Assembly: GCA_004026145.2 (NCBI GenBank)
Contig: CP034975.1
Location: forward strand, 12,861,582 to 12,925,581
Length of the DNA: 64,000 bases
Origin: Takifugu bimaculatus
Lineage: Eukaryota; Chordata; Actinopteri; Tetraodontiformes; Tetraodontidae
Direction: 5' to 3'
Position numbers and translations under genes: made by a program. Shown here piece by piece: positions 49,675 to 62,020 of the stretch (position 1 is its first letter; each line of letters begins with the position of its first letter). The notes beneath the pieces are model-generated. The model was not told the DNA's origin, did no database searches, and was given only the letters and a program-made list of their open reading frames with translations.

Positions 49675-52326
49675 ATGAATCAGAACGGTCCATCTCTGTG
49701 GACTCAGCTCCCTCAGAGCAGCCGGGCGCCACGTGACCGCTACAAGCACGCCTGCTGCAGCTCCGATGGACACGTCTATGTCCTGGGAGGGAGAGACAGC
49801 AGCTGTCTGAGGGATCTCTGGAGGTACAGCGTTGGTAAGGAGGAACGTTGCTTCTGCATTCTTTTGGATATAAATAAAGGAATAAAAATACTCATCTAAT
49901 TTACAGTCTGCAACGAGTGGACAGAACTGAACTGCAGGGGTGAGGCTGCACCAGAGGAGCTGGAGGAGCATTCTATGGTGGCTCATGAGGTACAGGAGCT
50001 GCTTCAGCCTTTGTTCATGGTCCACCGTGTCGGCTTGTCGTAAATGGATCTCTCTTTTCAGGGTTTTCTCTATGTGTTTGGCGGCTTGTTGGATTCCGCA
50101 TACTCAAACAGCCGATATCCCCTCTGGCTGTTTGACATAGGTGAGCTTCCCTGTGGAGCCGTGTGGCTGGCAGCTGGTGGCGAGGCGTGCACCAGCACGC
50201 CTACATGTGAGAAGCTTTCAGCGTGAATGTTCACCGAGATTTCTTAACCTTCATAGAGGAAAACACTCTCAAAATGGGAATGTTTATATAGTGGGATTAA
50301 AAGAGAGACATCTAGATTTAAATAAAAGGCTCTCTGCCACGTCTCAGCTCAAACACCCTCCTTCCTGCATCAGTTACGCATCAAGTTTGTTTCTGCGTCT
50401 GTAACATCACTGCAGCGCCGCTCTCTGTCCGCCATAAAAACTGATCATCTCACGTTTGACCCCAGCTTATTCAGATAACAAGCTTGGAGTGTCAGATTTA
50501 GTGCAGAGCAGCTCAGATGGAGGCTCAAAATCAGGAATCATTGATCCAGAAGTGAAAGAGTTTCCTGTTCCACGCTCTCTTTGCATGCCAGTATTCAGAT
50601 TATGGGGTTTTCAGGCGTCTAATATGCATAATAACACTTTTACTTCAGTACCATTATGTAGCATCCTACCTCAAGAATGGGATTTGTATTTAAAGACAAG
50701 CAGATTTTGTCCCATCAGTCATAAAATATTCCTCTAATCTTTTACTCGAGCTCCACTAAAACTTCATTCTCATTTGTTTGTGGGTTTCAGCAAAGCAGAA
50801 GTGGATGAACTGCAGAGGAAAGTCAGGATCCACTCAGGTGCGTTGAGATAACACCCAGCAGAAACTAGAAACTGTGTCTCTATGAACACCCGTTTTTAGC
50901 ACGGACTTCTGCTTGTCCATGTTTCTATTTAGATAGTTTGGTTACGAACTGTCCCCTTTAATAGCGTTTAAAACAACAACACAGTTACAACTCCCACTAT
51001 TGGTCATCGGGAGAATTACAATTAATTACGCTTGAAAATCTGGAGGGAGCAAAAGACAAAATAAAACATGAAAAAACAAAAGAGGGGGGGAGTGGAAACC
51101 CGTGGCCTCTGGACACTCACACGTGCCTCCATGTTTTCCCCGTGTGACCAGACGCCCTCCAACAGGAAAGGCCACAGCTCCGTGGTTGTCGGCTCTGCCA
51201 TGCTGGTGTACGGCGGTTTTGTTGACCTGAAAGGATCCTCGCAGGACTTTTGGAGCTTAGACTTTGGTGCGTTTGCAGCTTCAGCAGCAAAGGCACCAGC
51301 GTCTCTCCTGTAACTGCATGTTCGTGTGCGACAGACTCGATGGCGTGGTCCCTCCTGAGTGACCCTCAGCACGGCTCGGCGGGTCCCGGCTGCAGACACG
51401 GTCACTCGGCCGTCGCTCACCAGAGCTGCATGTACCTGTTCGGGGGGTTGAAAGGTCTGCGGGAGCAGAGAGACTTCTGGAAGTGGAATTCCACCAGCTG
51501 CACATGGACGTCACTCAGAAACAAGTACGTGATGTCGTGGGTCGGCCGGGGTGGATGGGCAGGTAACTCGAGTATAAAAGGGCCACTATGGAAAAAAGAC
51601 TTAAATTAGAAGACGTGCATCTTTAATTCGGGGTGAAGGGGCTACGGGACGACGCCGCTTGGGCTTAAAGCATCAAAGGTGACTCCAGTGTTTTCCTTGT
51701 GAACCCGCTCATGCTTCCTGTCGTCTCAGGTCCGGCCCGTCCAGGCTCACGGGCCACTCAGCTGTGGCCTACAGAGACGGCATGCTGCTGTTTGGAGGAG
51801 GGGAGAGCCAGCACTCCCCCAGCAGCTGCCTGTGGCGCTACAGTTTCACCTCTCTGACGTGGACGCAGGTGGCCACTCTGCCAGGCTCCAGTCCCCCAAA
51901 GAAGATCCAGCACAGCTGCATTGGGCTGGGCCCCAGTTACAAGAGCAACAGCCACAGCTCCAGCTCCGGCTCAGGGATTCAGACCAGGCTGCTGGAGTCT
52001 AGAATGAGGCCGTTCAAGAACAAGTGTTTCCCAGCCCCGCTCTCTTTCCTCAGGATCAGATGGAGCCATCGAGCTGGAGACGTTCAGCCAGGACCAGTGT
52101 TACGACACCAAACTGCGAGCCTCAGAACTGATCAAGAATGGGACACAGCAGCTTGGAAACTGTCTGACGTTTGAGAACAAGGCCTTCGGGAAGAAGAGCT
52201 CAGATGATGAAGAGGATGGAGATGCAGCCCTGCATCTGCCTGATCTGCTGTTGGTGCTGGGAGGAAGACCCTGTTCCAGTCACGGCCCAATTTCTGTGTG
52301 GCAGATGACTCTGACAGACTCCTGAC
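49675..52326 (+). CDS. Kelch-repeat protein (7 exons, last blade in shifted frame)
   Basis: Coding exons 49675-49834, 49907-49989, 50062-50140, 50791-50837, 51152-51266, 51335-51524 and 51730 to 52326. The first six junctions keep frame. Six kelch blades can be seen by their hydrophobic-GG signatures: HVYVLGG, FLYVFGG, AMLVYGG, CMYLFGG, GMLLFGG and LLLVLGG, each followed by a Trp or Tyr a few residues on. Kelch proteins fold as beta-propellers and bind other proteins. No BTB, BACK or zipper domain is seen, so this is a propeller-only protein of about 423 residues. I cannot name the orthologue. The start ATG is in the first exon after an acceptor (ACTCCTTCAG), with a two-codon upstream ATG before it. 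The sixth blade is only readable after a frame change at about 52050. Confidence 0.85.
52050..52326 (+). CDS. 3' part of the kelch gene in the shifted frame
   Basis: Reading from GSDGAIELETFSQDQCYD this frame is open for 91 codons, with kelch-like ending LLLVLGGRPCSSHGPISVWQ and a stop at 52324-52326. The frame of the preceding exon runs into a stop at 52174 with a less protein-like sequence. A good acceptor (CTCTCTTTCCTCAG) ends at 52053, so an intron with a weak donor upstream, or a one-base assembly or genomic error, would connect the two. Confidence 0.75.
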
Positions 52327-52671
52327 GTACTGGAGCAGACCATCCCCAACCATCAGTGTTATGATGTCGCGTTCTTGTACTGTTTCATGACTTTAACAAA
52401 ATAACCAGAAGTATTTTATATTTTATATGAATTTACTGTATTTTTTAAGGGGTGTGATGTTACCAAGGTACCGCGAGATGGCGCTATTGTCCGCAAACCA
52501 ACGGTCACTGACGAGGAAGGGGAGTTTGAGCTTTGATTTGAGTTTACAGAATCAGTTAAGACAGTTAAGATGTCACGAATGAAAGACATTAATTCAATGT
52601 GACAACACTGTGATCTGCCCATCACAGGATCGTTACAGTTGTATCCTTATCAAAATAGATTAAAAGGGACT

Positions 52672-52677
52672 TGAATA
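52672..52677 (+). terminator. Possible kelch-gene polyadenylation signal
   Basis: An AATAAA hexamer lies about 345 bases after the stop codon of the kelch gene and just upstream of a tetranucleotide array. Confidence 0.45.
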
Positions 52678-52701
52678 AATCTACAAATATCTTTTTCTGT
52701 G

Positions 52702-52798
<97 letters not shown>
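52702..52798 (+). repeat. (CTAT)24 microsatellite
   Basis: Perfect CTAT array between the kelch gene and inhbb. Confidence 0.97.
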
Positions 52799-53284
52799 GT
52801 CCATGATGTAATGACAGACTTGCTGTCAATAGAGGGCGGTATTGATCCTTCAAACAATATGAGGAGCCATGAACTAACTTTAATTTTTATTCATTCATAC
52901 AAGTGTTTGAAGCTGACTTCATTGAGTATCTTTGGTTTAACTGGCGTTTATTTGTATTTTTGATTTTTCTACAGTTTTGTAATCATACTCATTTTAATAC
53001 TCATTTTAAAATGACATGTCTCTCTTTTAAAATGAATGCCTCACAAACCGAATACAATGGGTTTTTTTTCTTTATGGGACTGCGCTCATTTGCATATAAA
53101 AGACGTATGAATGAGCAAATCGTTCCACTCCACACCAAATAAGATTAAAAACCATTTAAGTGGGAGGAGAAAACAGGCAACCTCTGCGCCGGTGGCGTTG
53201 CCATAATAAAAGCCTGGTGTGTCAGCGGTCTGGAGACATCGTGGCTCGATAATCTTAATCTTTCGTCCAGTTGGTGGAAATCCC

Positions 53285-53307
53285 CACGTGGTTTCGACTG
53301 TATAAAA
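53285..53307 (+). promoter_or_regulatory. inhbb: inhbb core promoter (E-box and TATA box)
   Basis: CACGTG at 53285-53290 and TATAAAA at 53301-53307 lie about 630 bases before the inhbb start codon, followed by GC-rich sequence suitable for a 5' UTR. Transcription start not determined. Confidence 0.5.
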
Positions 53308-53933
53308 ACTTTGGGTGTGCGGAGCCCCTGTTGTCGTGATTGCAAAGAGGAGGAGAGGAAAGGAGGAGGAGATAAAAAAGAAAAGAGCAGGGTTCGGAGC
53401 AGCAGCATCTCGCAGGAGTTGGCCAGAGCGGCGCGCAACACACGACACCCAGGGAGGGCGCACACAAAAGACGCGGGACCCCGTTGCCGACTTGCTCGTT
53501 TCTGCTGGACTGCAGCGGAGCTTCTGCACGTTTCTCTCAATGAGATCATTTGGACGCAGTTTAGTTCGTTGCTTTTAAATGTTCAGACTTCTCGTCCTTC
53601 GTTTGCTTTCGGTGGCTTGATCGAAGTGCGTTCACGCTTCCAAACTCCTGCCGGCGCCCCGCAATATCACTCCTGAACTTTTCATTTTGCGCAGAGAAGA
53701 GACGCGTCGGAGGATAACACTGAATACTGGAGATAATAAGCAGCACTGTTTCATTGTTACTTTTGGAATATTAAAATGTAATTTGGCCTCTATGGATTCC
53801 TCCAGGTGTCTCAGCTTTGGACCCCAACTGGATGTTCCCCCGGAGTTTGTAAATTAAACACAGCTTTAAAATCACATTCGTATGATAAAAACTGACCCCC
53901 TTTAGCATTAGAACTGTAAACTTTGGAGAAATC

Positions 53934-54321
53934 ATGAGCGTACGCAATCTCCTCGTGTCCTGCTTAGTTGCGTGCGTTTTGTGCGTGCGCTGCATTTCGG
54001 CGACCGGCGCGGACCCTCAGAGCACGGCCCAGGAGTCGTGCGCTTCCTGCGGCCACAGAGCGCCGGATCAGTCAGAGCGGATGAACATCGACTTCGTGGA
54101 GGCGGTGAAGAGGCACATACTGAGCCGGCTGCAGATGCAGGACAGGCCGAACATCACGCACTCCGTGCCCAAGGCTGCGATGGTGACCGCGCTCAGGAGG
54201 CTGCACGCCGGCAAAGTTCGGGAGGACGGGCGGGTGGAGATCCCCAGCTTCGAGGGGCAGGCTGCCTACAGCAACGAGGTCCAAGCCGAGACCTCGGAGA
54301 TCATCAGCTTCGCCGAATCAG
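53934..54321 (+). CDS. inhbb: inhbb exon 1
   Basis: Encodes the signal peptide and the N-terminal propeptide (129 codons plus one base), ending SEIISFAES before the donor GTAATA. The two-exon structure with a split here is that of the mammalian gene. Confidence 0.95.
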
Positions 54322-57300
54322 GTAATAATCAATAATTGATCACGAGCAGCTCTGTGTAACCCGTTGGTGAACCCATCCAGCCTTTGACTTTATGTGAGGG
54401 CAGGAGGCCAGGTGCGTAGCAAAACTCCAATTCGGGGGGATTTAAGCACTTGCGAAGCTTATCATTGTGCCCCGAAAAGATGAGATAACCTTTAAAAAAA
54501 AAAAAAAAAAGAAGCCATAAACAAATTGCAGCGCAGTCATCATTTTTAATATCTTATTACATCACAGCCGGTGAAGCCGTTTGTGTTAAATCCTCCTGTT
54601 TCAACCCAATGAAAATAGAACAGAAATGAAACCAAAGACCTTAAATTACCCCTGTGTGTTGTCTAGGGGATAAAAAGAACCTCTGAATCCAATTTTATCA
54701 CTAAAGCTGTGCTCACACTCAATACTCCAATGTATAAAAGCCCCTTTTCAGGACGGACAAAGTCCCTCAATTGGCCATTTATCCCTTTCTCCAACAACGT
54801 GTATCTAACTAATTCTCAGCGTTAGTCCGGAGAGAACACCCTTTCTGTGCCTCCCTCTCACAAACAGACACCATTTCCTGAACTCACACTAAAAACCTTG
54901 ATGGAATCCCCTGATTGGCACTCAGCTGTGGTGAGACGTCTGGAGGGTTAACGCGAAGGCGAAGACGACCAGGGTCCCTCTCGGGTCCCTGCAGGTACAA
55001 TTAGCCTGAGCGGGACCTGCTCTGGCCCCGCCCACTGTTTGGGAATGATCTGAGCCGCCGCATGACCGGAGAACAAAAGCCAGGCAATTATTATAAGAGC
55101 ACTGCGTGTTCCCACTCAACCTGGCATGTCGACGTTGAAGCCTTCGACAGAAATTACAGACACGGGGGAAGAAGTCAGAATAATGCATGAGGCATTCGAG
55201 TTCATGCAGGATTGTGTTGGAGTGGAGGGACCGTGGCGCTAGTGTGTGCCCATATTATGGTAAAGAATGTTTTTGTCATTCCGAAAAGTTCACTGGGCTC
55301 CTTTGCCATTTGTTTTTTTCCACCCTCTGTATCCATTCTTCCTCACACCTTTGAGCCATTGTGCGGCATTGTACCATGGTGCTGGCTCGGGTCCCTGCTC
55401 CCTAGACCCCTTCTGCCTTCATGGCCAGCTGCCTTACCCCCCCACTCACCCCCCACTCACCACCCTTCACCCCCCACGATCACATACTGCCAGCGGGGGC
55501 ACGGCACAGAGACGAGGGCTTGAGAATCCTTCCAAAGCAAGACGAGCAGGATTGATGCATAGGATCGGGGAATTATCGAGTCTATATGGACCGGTGCCTC
55601 AAAAATGTGAAGAACAAATTTGTTCCAGATTAACATTAGTGTGCACGAGTTGTATACATATCGTTTCCCAATCCCCCTTTCACAAGGTGAACTGTGGGTG
55701 CCTTCCGAGAGAGGAGAGTCCTGCCAGCCTCTGCTGGTCCCCCGCCTCTCTGACATGGTCCCTTGCTGAGGGATTCGGTGTCCCGTACCCACGGGAGCGG
55801 AGCAGGCAAAGAAAGGGAGGGAGAAGACAGGGAGTTGATGGAGGAGTTAAGATCAGTACGCTGCGATTCTTCGGCGTTGCCGTACGGACCCAGTGAACTT
55901 GTAGCGAGTGGTCCAAGACACGGGATTAAGACTTCATTATGTGAGGTCATTAACTCTGACCGGTTCCTCGAGTTTGTGGGTTTACTTGAGGACACGGCTC
56001 TTTCATGAGGAGCTGTCAGTCAGAGGCTGTCCTGGAGCTGAGCAAGACCTTTTCCTTATTCCCTCACCGTTCAGCCCGGCTGCCTTGAGATCCAAATGAT
56101 CGGTCAGATCTTCCACCAGGACGTCGTGCGTCACCATTTCACCATGATTTATCCTCTCTGTCCCAATAGAACAGTGCACTTTATCCTCACTATAACCAGC
56201 CCAGCGTTTGCCTTTCTGCCCCACTTTAACCAGCCCACTCTATACTTTCAGACCCAGTATAACCATTTTATTTTCTCCGTCTGCTTCCCCTCCAGCTAAA
56301 CTGAATTTCCCGGTTAGCTGTAGTCAGCCTCGCCATCTAATTACGACTGGACTCATCTCCAGCTATGTGGTAACTCGTTAGTGCCGTCACAAGCGAGACA
56401 GCGTGGCGAGAGGTGTGTGCAGCTCCCGACAGGTCAGCACCATCAATGTCCTATAGGGTTACTATAGCAGATCCTAGAGTTCAAAAACTTGAGCTGACAG
56501 AGAAAAACCGAGATCAGTTTTGGATTCTGCACCCAAAACTGAGTTAAACAAATTAGTTAGGAAGAGTTAAAAACAGCTGTTGGACCCAACTCAACAAAAA
56601 ATGTGTTGAAATCATTCCATATATCCTCTCTGTCTCTGTACAGCCAGTCCATGTACACATTCTATCCCAGTAATAACCATCTATCTTCTCTGTTCTACTA
56701 TAACCAGTTCATTTAGCTGCTCTGCCCAGTGGAACCAGTGCATTTATCCTCTATAACCATTTCACATATCCTCTCTTCCCAATAGAACCAGTACATCTGT
56801 CTTCTCTGTCCCAGTATAACCAGTCCATTTAACATGATTTAGTTTGGGGTTGTCTTTGATTCCTTTGATGATTCATATTACTTCATTATTAAATCAGCAT
56901 TCAGAGTAAATAAAAAACACTAAACATTGATGACGTCACCAGATTTCTTTTGAAGTGCAGCAAAACCTGACGCCTGTTGTCAAAAACAATGAGTGACGCT
57001 GTTTGAAAATCATCCATTTTTTAGTTTTGTCGGCAGAAAGGTGTAAAATAACCCTCGGCCCATTTTCTCTTATTATTGGAACCGTTCACACGTGAATACC
57101 GTGATCACATGACAGACAACCGTGACCAGAGACGGGACCGGTCCTTCTCCGTCCCTCTTGTCCTCTCCCAACATGGAGTCTCCCCTCGTTCCGGCTCACA
57201 CTCGTGCTGCTCCGGGCGTGTGGTCTTGTCGACAGTGGCTCTGAGTAATGAGTTCTGCCATAGTTCCACGGCCTCTTCCCCGGCCTGGTGGCGCAGGTGG

Positions 57301-60300
57301 GGACACGCTGAAAGTAGCTCTTTATCCAGAGGAGCCCACCCAGGTGTCCCGCCCGCTCGTGCTCACCGGCAGCTTTTTCCAGCGCGGGGGTCAGGTGAGA
57401 CGTGTCGAGGCCAGCTACGCATTGTAGAAGTGGATGAAGGAAACAATTTGTTCTTTTTATAAAAGGACCCGAGTGGAAATATGTTAAGCTGCACGGCTGT
57501 CAATGTATGGATTATTTATGATGTCCCAGGACTACCAGTATCAAAGGTTACCTTCATATATCATATAAAGGTTCCGGCTACGTTATCCAGCAAACTCAGG
57601 CAGTTATTAGAAGTCTCATTCATTCCTAACAGTTTTGAAGCCGTGGTGGTTTTCGGCATGTGGTGCGTTCAAGACCCAGCAGAGGACATCAGTAACGGAA
57701 GCTGACCGTGTTTCAACAGGGAGCTGAGGTCATGAAATCTTTCAGCTGCTTTATTTGTTACCGTAAAGTATCGCATGGTGTGGTCGTTTACTGAAGGTTC
57801 GAGCTGATCGGGACTAATAACGCTCTGGGATGTCCACTTGTTGAGTTATTTGTTTTCAGACTTTAAATATCCCACAGATTCTGTCAAACAGGTGGAATTT
57901 AGTTGTAGTCAGTTTTTTTCATACGAAACTGACTGAGCGAATTGATACCAAACTAAAAGGGTCTCAGATCAGCTGTATCCATCCGTCCGCAGTCTTTTGT
58001 CCTCCGCCCTGTCTGGGTCTATAGAACTGAACGAGAACCTTTCAGGCTGTTCAGTGATGACATTCATTTTCCACTTACACTCCCCTGTCTCTTCATCACT
58101 CTGCCACTGTTGCTTGTTGCTGTTGAGGCACGTACGAAGGCGCTGGCGCTGGCGCCCAGAGAGATCACCTCATGGGCCTTTTGCAGCTTAAACAAAGCTG
58201 CCGTTCGGTTGGTTCCTTCGGCTTCAGATGGATTTCAACATGCGCTCATATATGCTCACTTGATCGCTCAGCCACAGGCTTTGGTATGGAGGAGGCTGAT
58301 GGTTGATGCACTGCCGACTCTGGGGTTGGGTGTGTGTTAATGAGCGGAGAGCTGGTCTGAACAGGTTCCTCTGTGAATGTAAAGCCATTCCTTACAGGAG
58401 GAAGAGGCGTGAGGCGCCTTAAAGAGGCGGGGGCCCCTGTCTTTGGTAGCCACCTATTGACACTGACACACTAATCAGTCGGCAAACAAAGTAATTTAGC
58501 TGCTTTCAAGGGCGCTGCTCCGCTGAGCCCATTGCACTGAAATCTCCTGAAATAGAAACCTTTCAAGTTACCTCAGGGTAATTTGGAAGACATCATTAGG
58601 CTTGGAGGAAAAAGAAAATACAAAAATACTGCCAGTGAGAGCCCATTGCCACCTTTGGACTCCTGGGATCTCGTCATTGTGCTCCAGTAGAAAGTGCCAA
58701 TGTCATGTAAATGGCTTTTATTTTTGCCTCATCATGCTTCGTGCTGAAAAGCCACGCGTTTCAATGGCGGGCTGCAGCGTGGCTGTCTCCCAGTGCCTCA
58801 CAGGGGGCTTTGTGCTGTCACTCTCAGGCTGTTCGGACTGTAAGGAGGGGTACGGAGGTTGGGGGTTGGGAGGGAGGGCAGGAACAGCGAACTCGGTGAA
58901 CCCCCCGTGGATCTTGGCTTTTTCCTCCATCCTCCCACCTTTTCCACTTTCGTCCTCCTTTTTCTTGCAATGCATTGTTTCTCTCGCTTCTTTTTATCCA
59001 CGTCACTGACAAAGCTGGACCCGAGGACAACTGGGCGCCGTCCCAGAACTGGCATGTCACAGCTGGCCTATCAGAGACCGCCACGGAGGTCACCTGACGC
59101 AGTGGTTGAGCATGAACGGAGAAAACAAGATCCTTAAAAGAGGGAGCGGTGCCCTTTTTAAGAGGCTTTCCGTTTTTTTCCTCTTTGTTTTTCTGGGTTT
59201 GAAAACTGATCCACAACCCAGAACACATCTTTGGGTCACACCTAATTCTCTTCTTTACCAAACTACCGAAAAACCGCTTTGCGTCGCTAACAACATACCT
59301 GAAGCTAGTTGTCATGGAAATATTTCAGCCATCACATGACCCAAGTATGACCACATAATAACAGGTGGTCTCGGGGTGGGCGAGAACGATCTCTGGCATC
59401 AGATATGTTATCACAGCACAACCCTCCCGTACCCTGTAGCCATGACAACAGATGATACACTGGCCAGCGCTGCATAAAATGTAGATCTGAATTTTTTTGA
59501 AAATATAGTACCAAATGTCTTTTACAGATGTTTTCCATTTGTATCGGGACTTTATTTTGTTTATTCGTTTAAAAATAGGGTTTCCAAAGGGGGAAAAAAG
59601 GTTGTGGGAACAGGATTCGTCTCACTCATCCAACGCGGCAGCACCCATATTTACAGATCTTTGTTCAGATCAGTGGAGTTGACCTTTTATGGTTTTCTGT
59701 CTCTAACAGATGAACATTCAAACTCCAAGCCTGGCCTCTACTTCCTCATCTCCAACGAGGGAAACCAGAACCTGTATGTGTCCCAGGCGAGCCTCTGGCT
59801 TTTCTTCCGTGTGCTGCCTGCCGGCCCTGAAAAGGGTCTGAGGAGGAAAGTGACTGTCAAGATCCATTACCAGGAAGCAGGAGCTGCCAGCACAGAGGGA
59901 GGACCGGGAGGTGGTGGTGGAGGAGGCCCCGGCCGCTGGGCTCTGGTGGAAAAGCGCGTAGATCTCAAACGCAGCGGATGGCACACTTTCCCTCTGTCAG
60001 AGGCAGTGCGAGCTGTTTTCGGGAAAGGAAGTCGGCGGCAGGACTTGGAAGTGCACTGTGAGGGCTGCGAGACGGCCGGCGTGGTCCCGGTGCTGGTGGA
60101 CCCAGGAGACCCTTCCCACCGGCCCTTCCTGGTGGTACGTGCTCGTCAGGTAGATGGAAAGCACCGCATCCGAAAGCGAGGGCTTGAATGCGATGGCACG
60201 AGTGGTGGCCTGTGTTGTCGGCAGCAGTTTTACATTGACTTCCGTCTCATTGGCTGGAACGACTGGATCATCGCACCAGCCGGCTACTACGGCAACTACT

Positions 60301-60530
60301 GCGAGGGAAGCTGTCCAGCGTACATGCCAGGCGTGCCGGGCTCAGCTTCCTCCTTTCACACGGCGGTAGTCAACCAGTACCGCTTGAGAGGGATGAGTCC
60401 AGGCTCGGTAAACTCCTGCTGCATTCCAACCAAGCTCAGTACAATGTCCATGCTCTACTTCGACGATGAATACAACATCGTAAAGAGGGACGTGCCCAAC
60501 ATGATTGTGGAGGAGTGCGGCTGTGCTTGA
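53934..60530 (+). CDS. inhbb: Inhibin/activin beta-B subunit precursor (2 exons)
   Basis: Exons 53934-54321 and 59710-60530 join in phase 1 to a 402-residue TGF-beta family precursor. The subunit dimerises to activin B, or to inhibin B with an alpha subunit, and is secreted to control FSH release, gonadal and embryonic signalling. Residues 1 to about 25 form a signal peptide. The propeptide keeps the family's VEAVKRHILSRLQM, PKAAMVTALRRLHAGKV and RVDLKRSGWHTFPL blocks. A furin site RIRKR precedes the mature domain, which starts GLECDG at about residue 287 and has nine cysteines ending ECGCA. The mature part is 116 residues, one more than in human, with TSGG before LCCRQQ. The propeptide has a Gly-rich insertion at residues about 193-203. 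The start is chosen because it gives the signal peptide directly. Confidence 0.97.
54322..59709 (+). other. inhbb: inhbb intron (5.4 kb)
   Basis: Single intron of the gene. It includes a GC-rich block at about 54920-55130, and a degenerate minisatellite in two blocks between 56100 and 56830. The open frames of 209 and 163 residues within it are not supported as genes because their composition is random and they have no splice context. Confidence 0.85.
56130..56830 (+). repeat. inhbb: Degenerate minisatellite in inhbb intron, two blocks
   Basis: A motif like CTCTGTCCCAGTATAACCAG followed by T(C)CATTTA recurs with many changes, at a spacing of roughly 30-40 bases, at 56130-56285 and again at 56620-56835. 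Non-repetitive sequence separates the blocks. Confidence 0.7.
59710..60530 (+). CDS. inhbb: inhbb exon 2, propeptide end and mature ligand
   Basis: The acceptor is TCTCTAACAG. It carries the rest of the propeptide (GLYFLISNEGNQNLYV), the RIRKR cleavage site and the whole mature cystine-knot domain (GWNDWIIAPAGYYGNYCEG, IVEECGCA) to the stop at 60528-60530. Confidence 0.97.
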
Positions 60531-62020
60531 CTCCATCTGGACCACCTATTAGCTTTGAACTGGTCAAAGAGCCTTTTGTACAAACATTGTATGGTACACA
60601 TATATACTATATCTATACCGACTGTATGTGCAAGCAACACACATACTGGTACACTCGAGCAAGTATCGGCGTTGTGTTTGCACGTGTGAGCGTGAGTGTG
60701 TGTTATTTATCTTCATGGCAAGCTTGCTGTAGTGTATGCTCGGCGACCGACCAGCCGTCGATGGGATGAGAAGGGAAAGATGATCACCAAATGATAACTT
60801 GTTGCTCTAGTTTGCCATTTCTAGTAAAAAAAATAATGGCGTCGTCATCTCCTCTTGAATGAAGATCACAAGCGCTTAACAGAACAGGATCAGCCGATGG
60901 GCTTCACAGTCCCGACCCCTCCCACCCTCCTCAAAACTTTAGCACAAGACAGACTTGTTTTTGAAAGCACTGACAACTCATCCTGCTTATACAATTCAGA
61001 ACACCAGCACTTCCCGGCAGACGCAGTCTGACTGTCCTCTCTGGTGGAATTAGATCAACAGCGCTTAATGCTTCTCTGGATTAAACCCTCGAAAGGAACA
61101 AGCTGCCGCCACCTCCGCCGTTGACAATTTTGCTGTCGGTAAAGGAACGTCGGCATCCTGCTTGCTGCAGGCCCTGCTACTATGACAACTAGGTGAAGAT
61201 GGATGTCATAAGTGCACTTGAAAGTGCACAGGGAGGGACCGCTCTAGAACCGCTTCCTCCTGCCCTCCGAGGCCCGGTAAGAGCGGGTCTGGTGGTTGTG
61301 GATACTCTAGTTTTGGCCCAGTGGGTCACCACAGTGCAGTGAGCACTTCCAGAAACTGAAACGCACGCCCCAAATAGCACTTGTATAAAGAAATGCCTTC
61401 CGAGGGGTACTGAGTGTCCTGTTCTATCGCTAAATAAGTGCCACATGAGCTATGCAATGTACAGTAACCTATACCCGTAATCAACATGCTCTATTAGACT
61501 GAATTTTCTTTCCATCTTCTCACTCTTTTTCTGTTCAGTCCTTGACTCTTTATCAATACTTGAAATGTAATCTTTCGCCTCCTTTCCAAAGCGAATGATT
61601 GTTGTGACATTTGCACTGAAAAGTTGCGGAAAAAAAAAAACTGCCATTGAAAAGTTATTTTTATAGAGGAGAATTCAAATCGTTGTTAAAATGTATTTTA
61701 CCTAATTAATGGAACCAAAGAGGCCAAGATTTTAGCTATTGTACTAAGATGGCGAGGCCATCAAGTTACCATGTACAATACACCTGTTGATCCTTTGTAA
61801 TAGGCCTATGACTGTATCAGGGTACGATCTTCATTGCTTAGCTCTGTTTTCATTCTCTGTTTTGTACCATAAGCAATTTCATTTTTTTCTCTTTTAATTC
61901 TATTTTTGTTTTCTATTTAATAAGAAAAGCTATTTTTAGTTCCTGTCTAAGATTCATTGAGTCAAATAAATGTCATCTGTACAGTTTATGTAAAATAAAA
62001 GTGTTTTCTTAAAATATTTG
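60531..62020 (+). other. inhbb: inhbb 3' UTR
   Basis: A long AT-rich region follows the stop codon, with no gene-like frame. It ends in two AATAAA signals, so the 3' UTR is about 1.45-1.5 kb, as is common for INHBB. TATTTTT and ATTTTTA words are frequent near the end and may affect stability. Confidence 0.65.
61965..61999 (+). terminator. inhbb: inhbb tandem polyadenylation signals
   Basis: AATAAA at 61965-61970 and again at 61994-61999, followed by a T-rich segment. Confidence 0.75.

Noticed and set aside
55267..55896. 209-codon open frame in the inhbb intron
   Set aside because: Composition is random (many Pro/Ser/Leu), no start context or splice sites, and it lies wholly within the intron.
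58824..59315. 163-codon minus-strand open frame in the inhbb intron
   Set aside because: No recognisable domain, and a plus-strand frame of similar quality overlaps it. Treated as chance.
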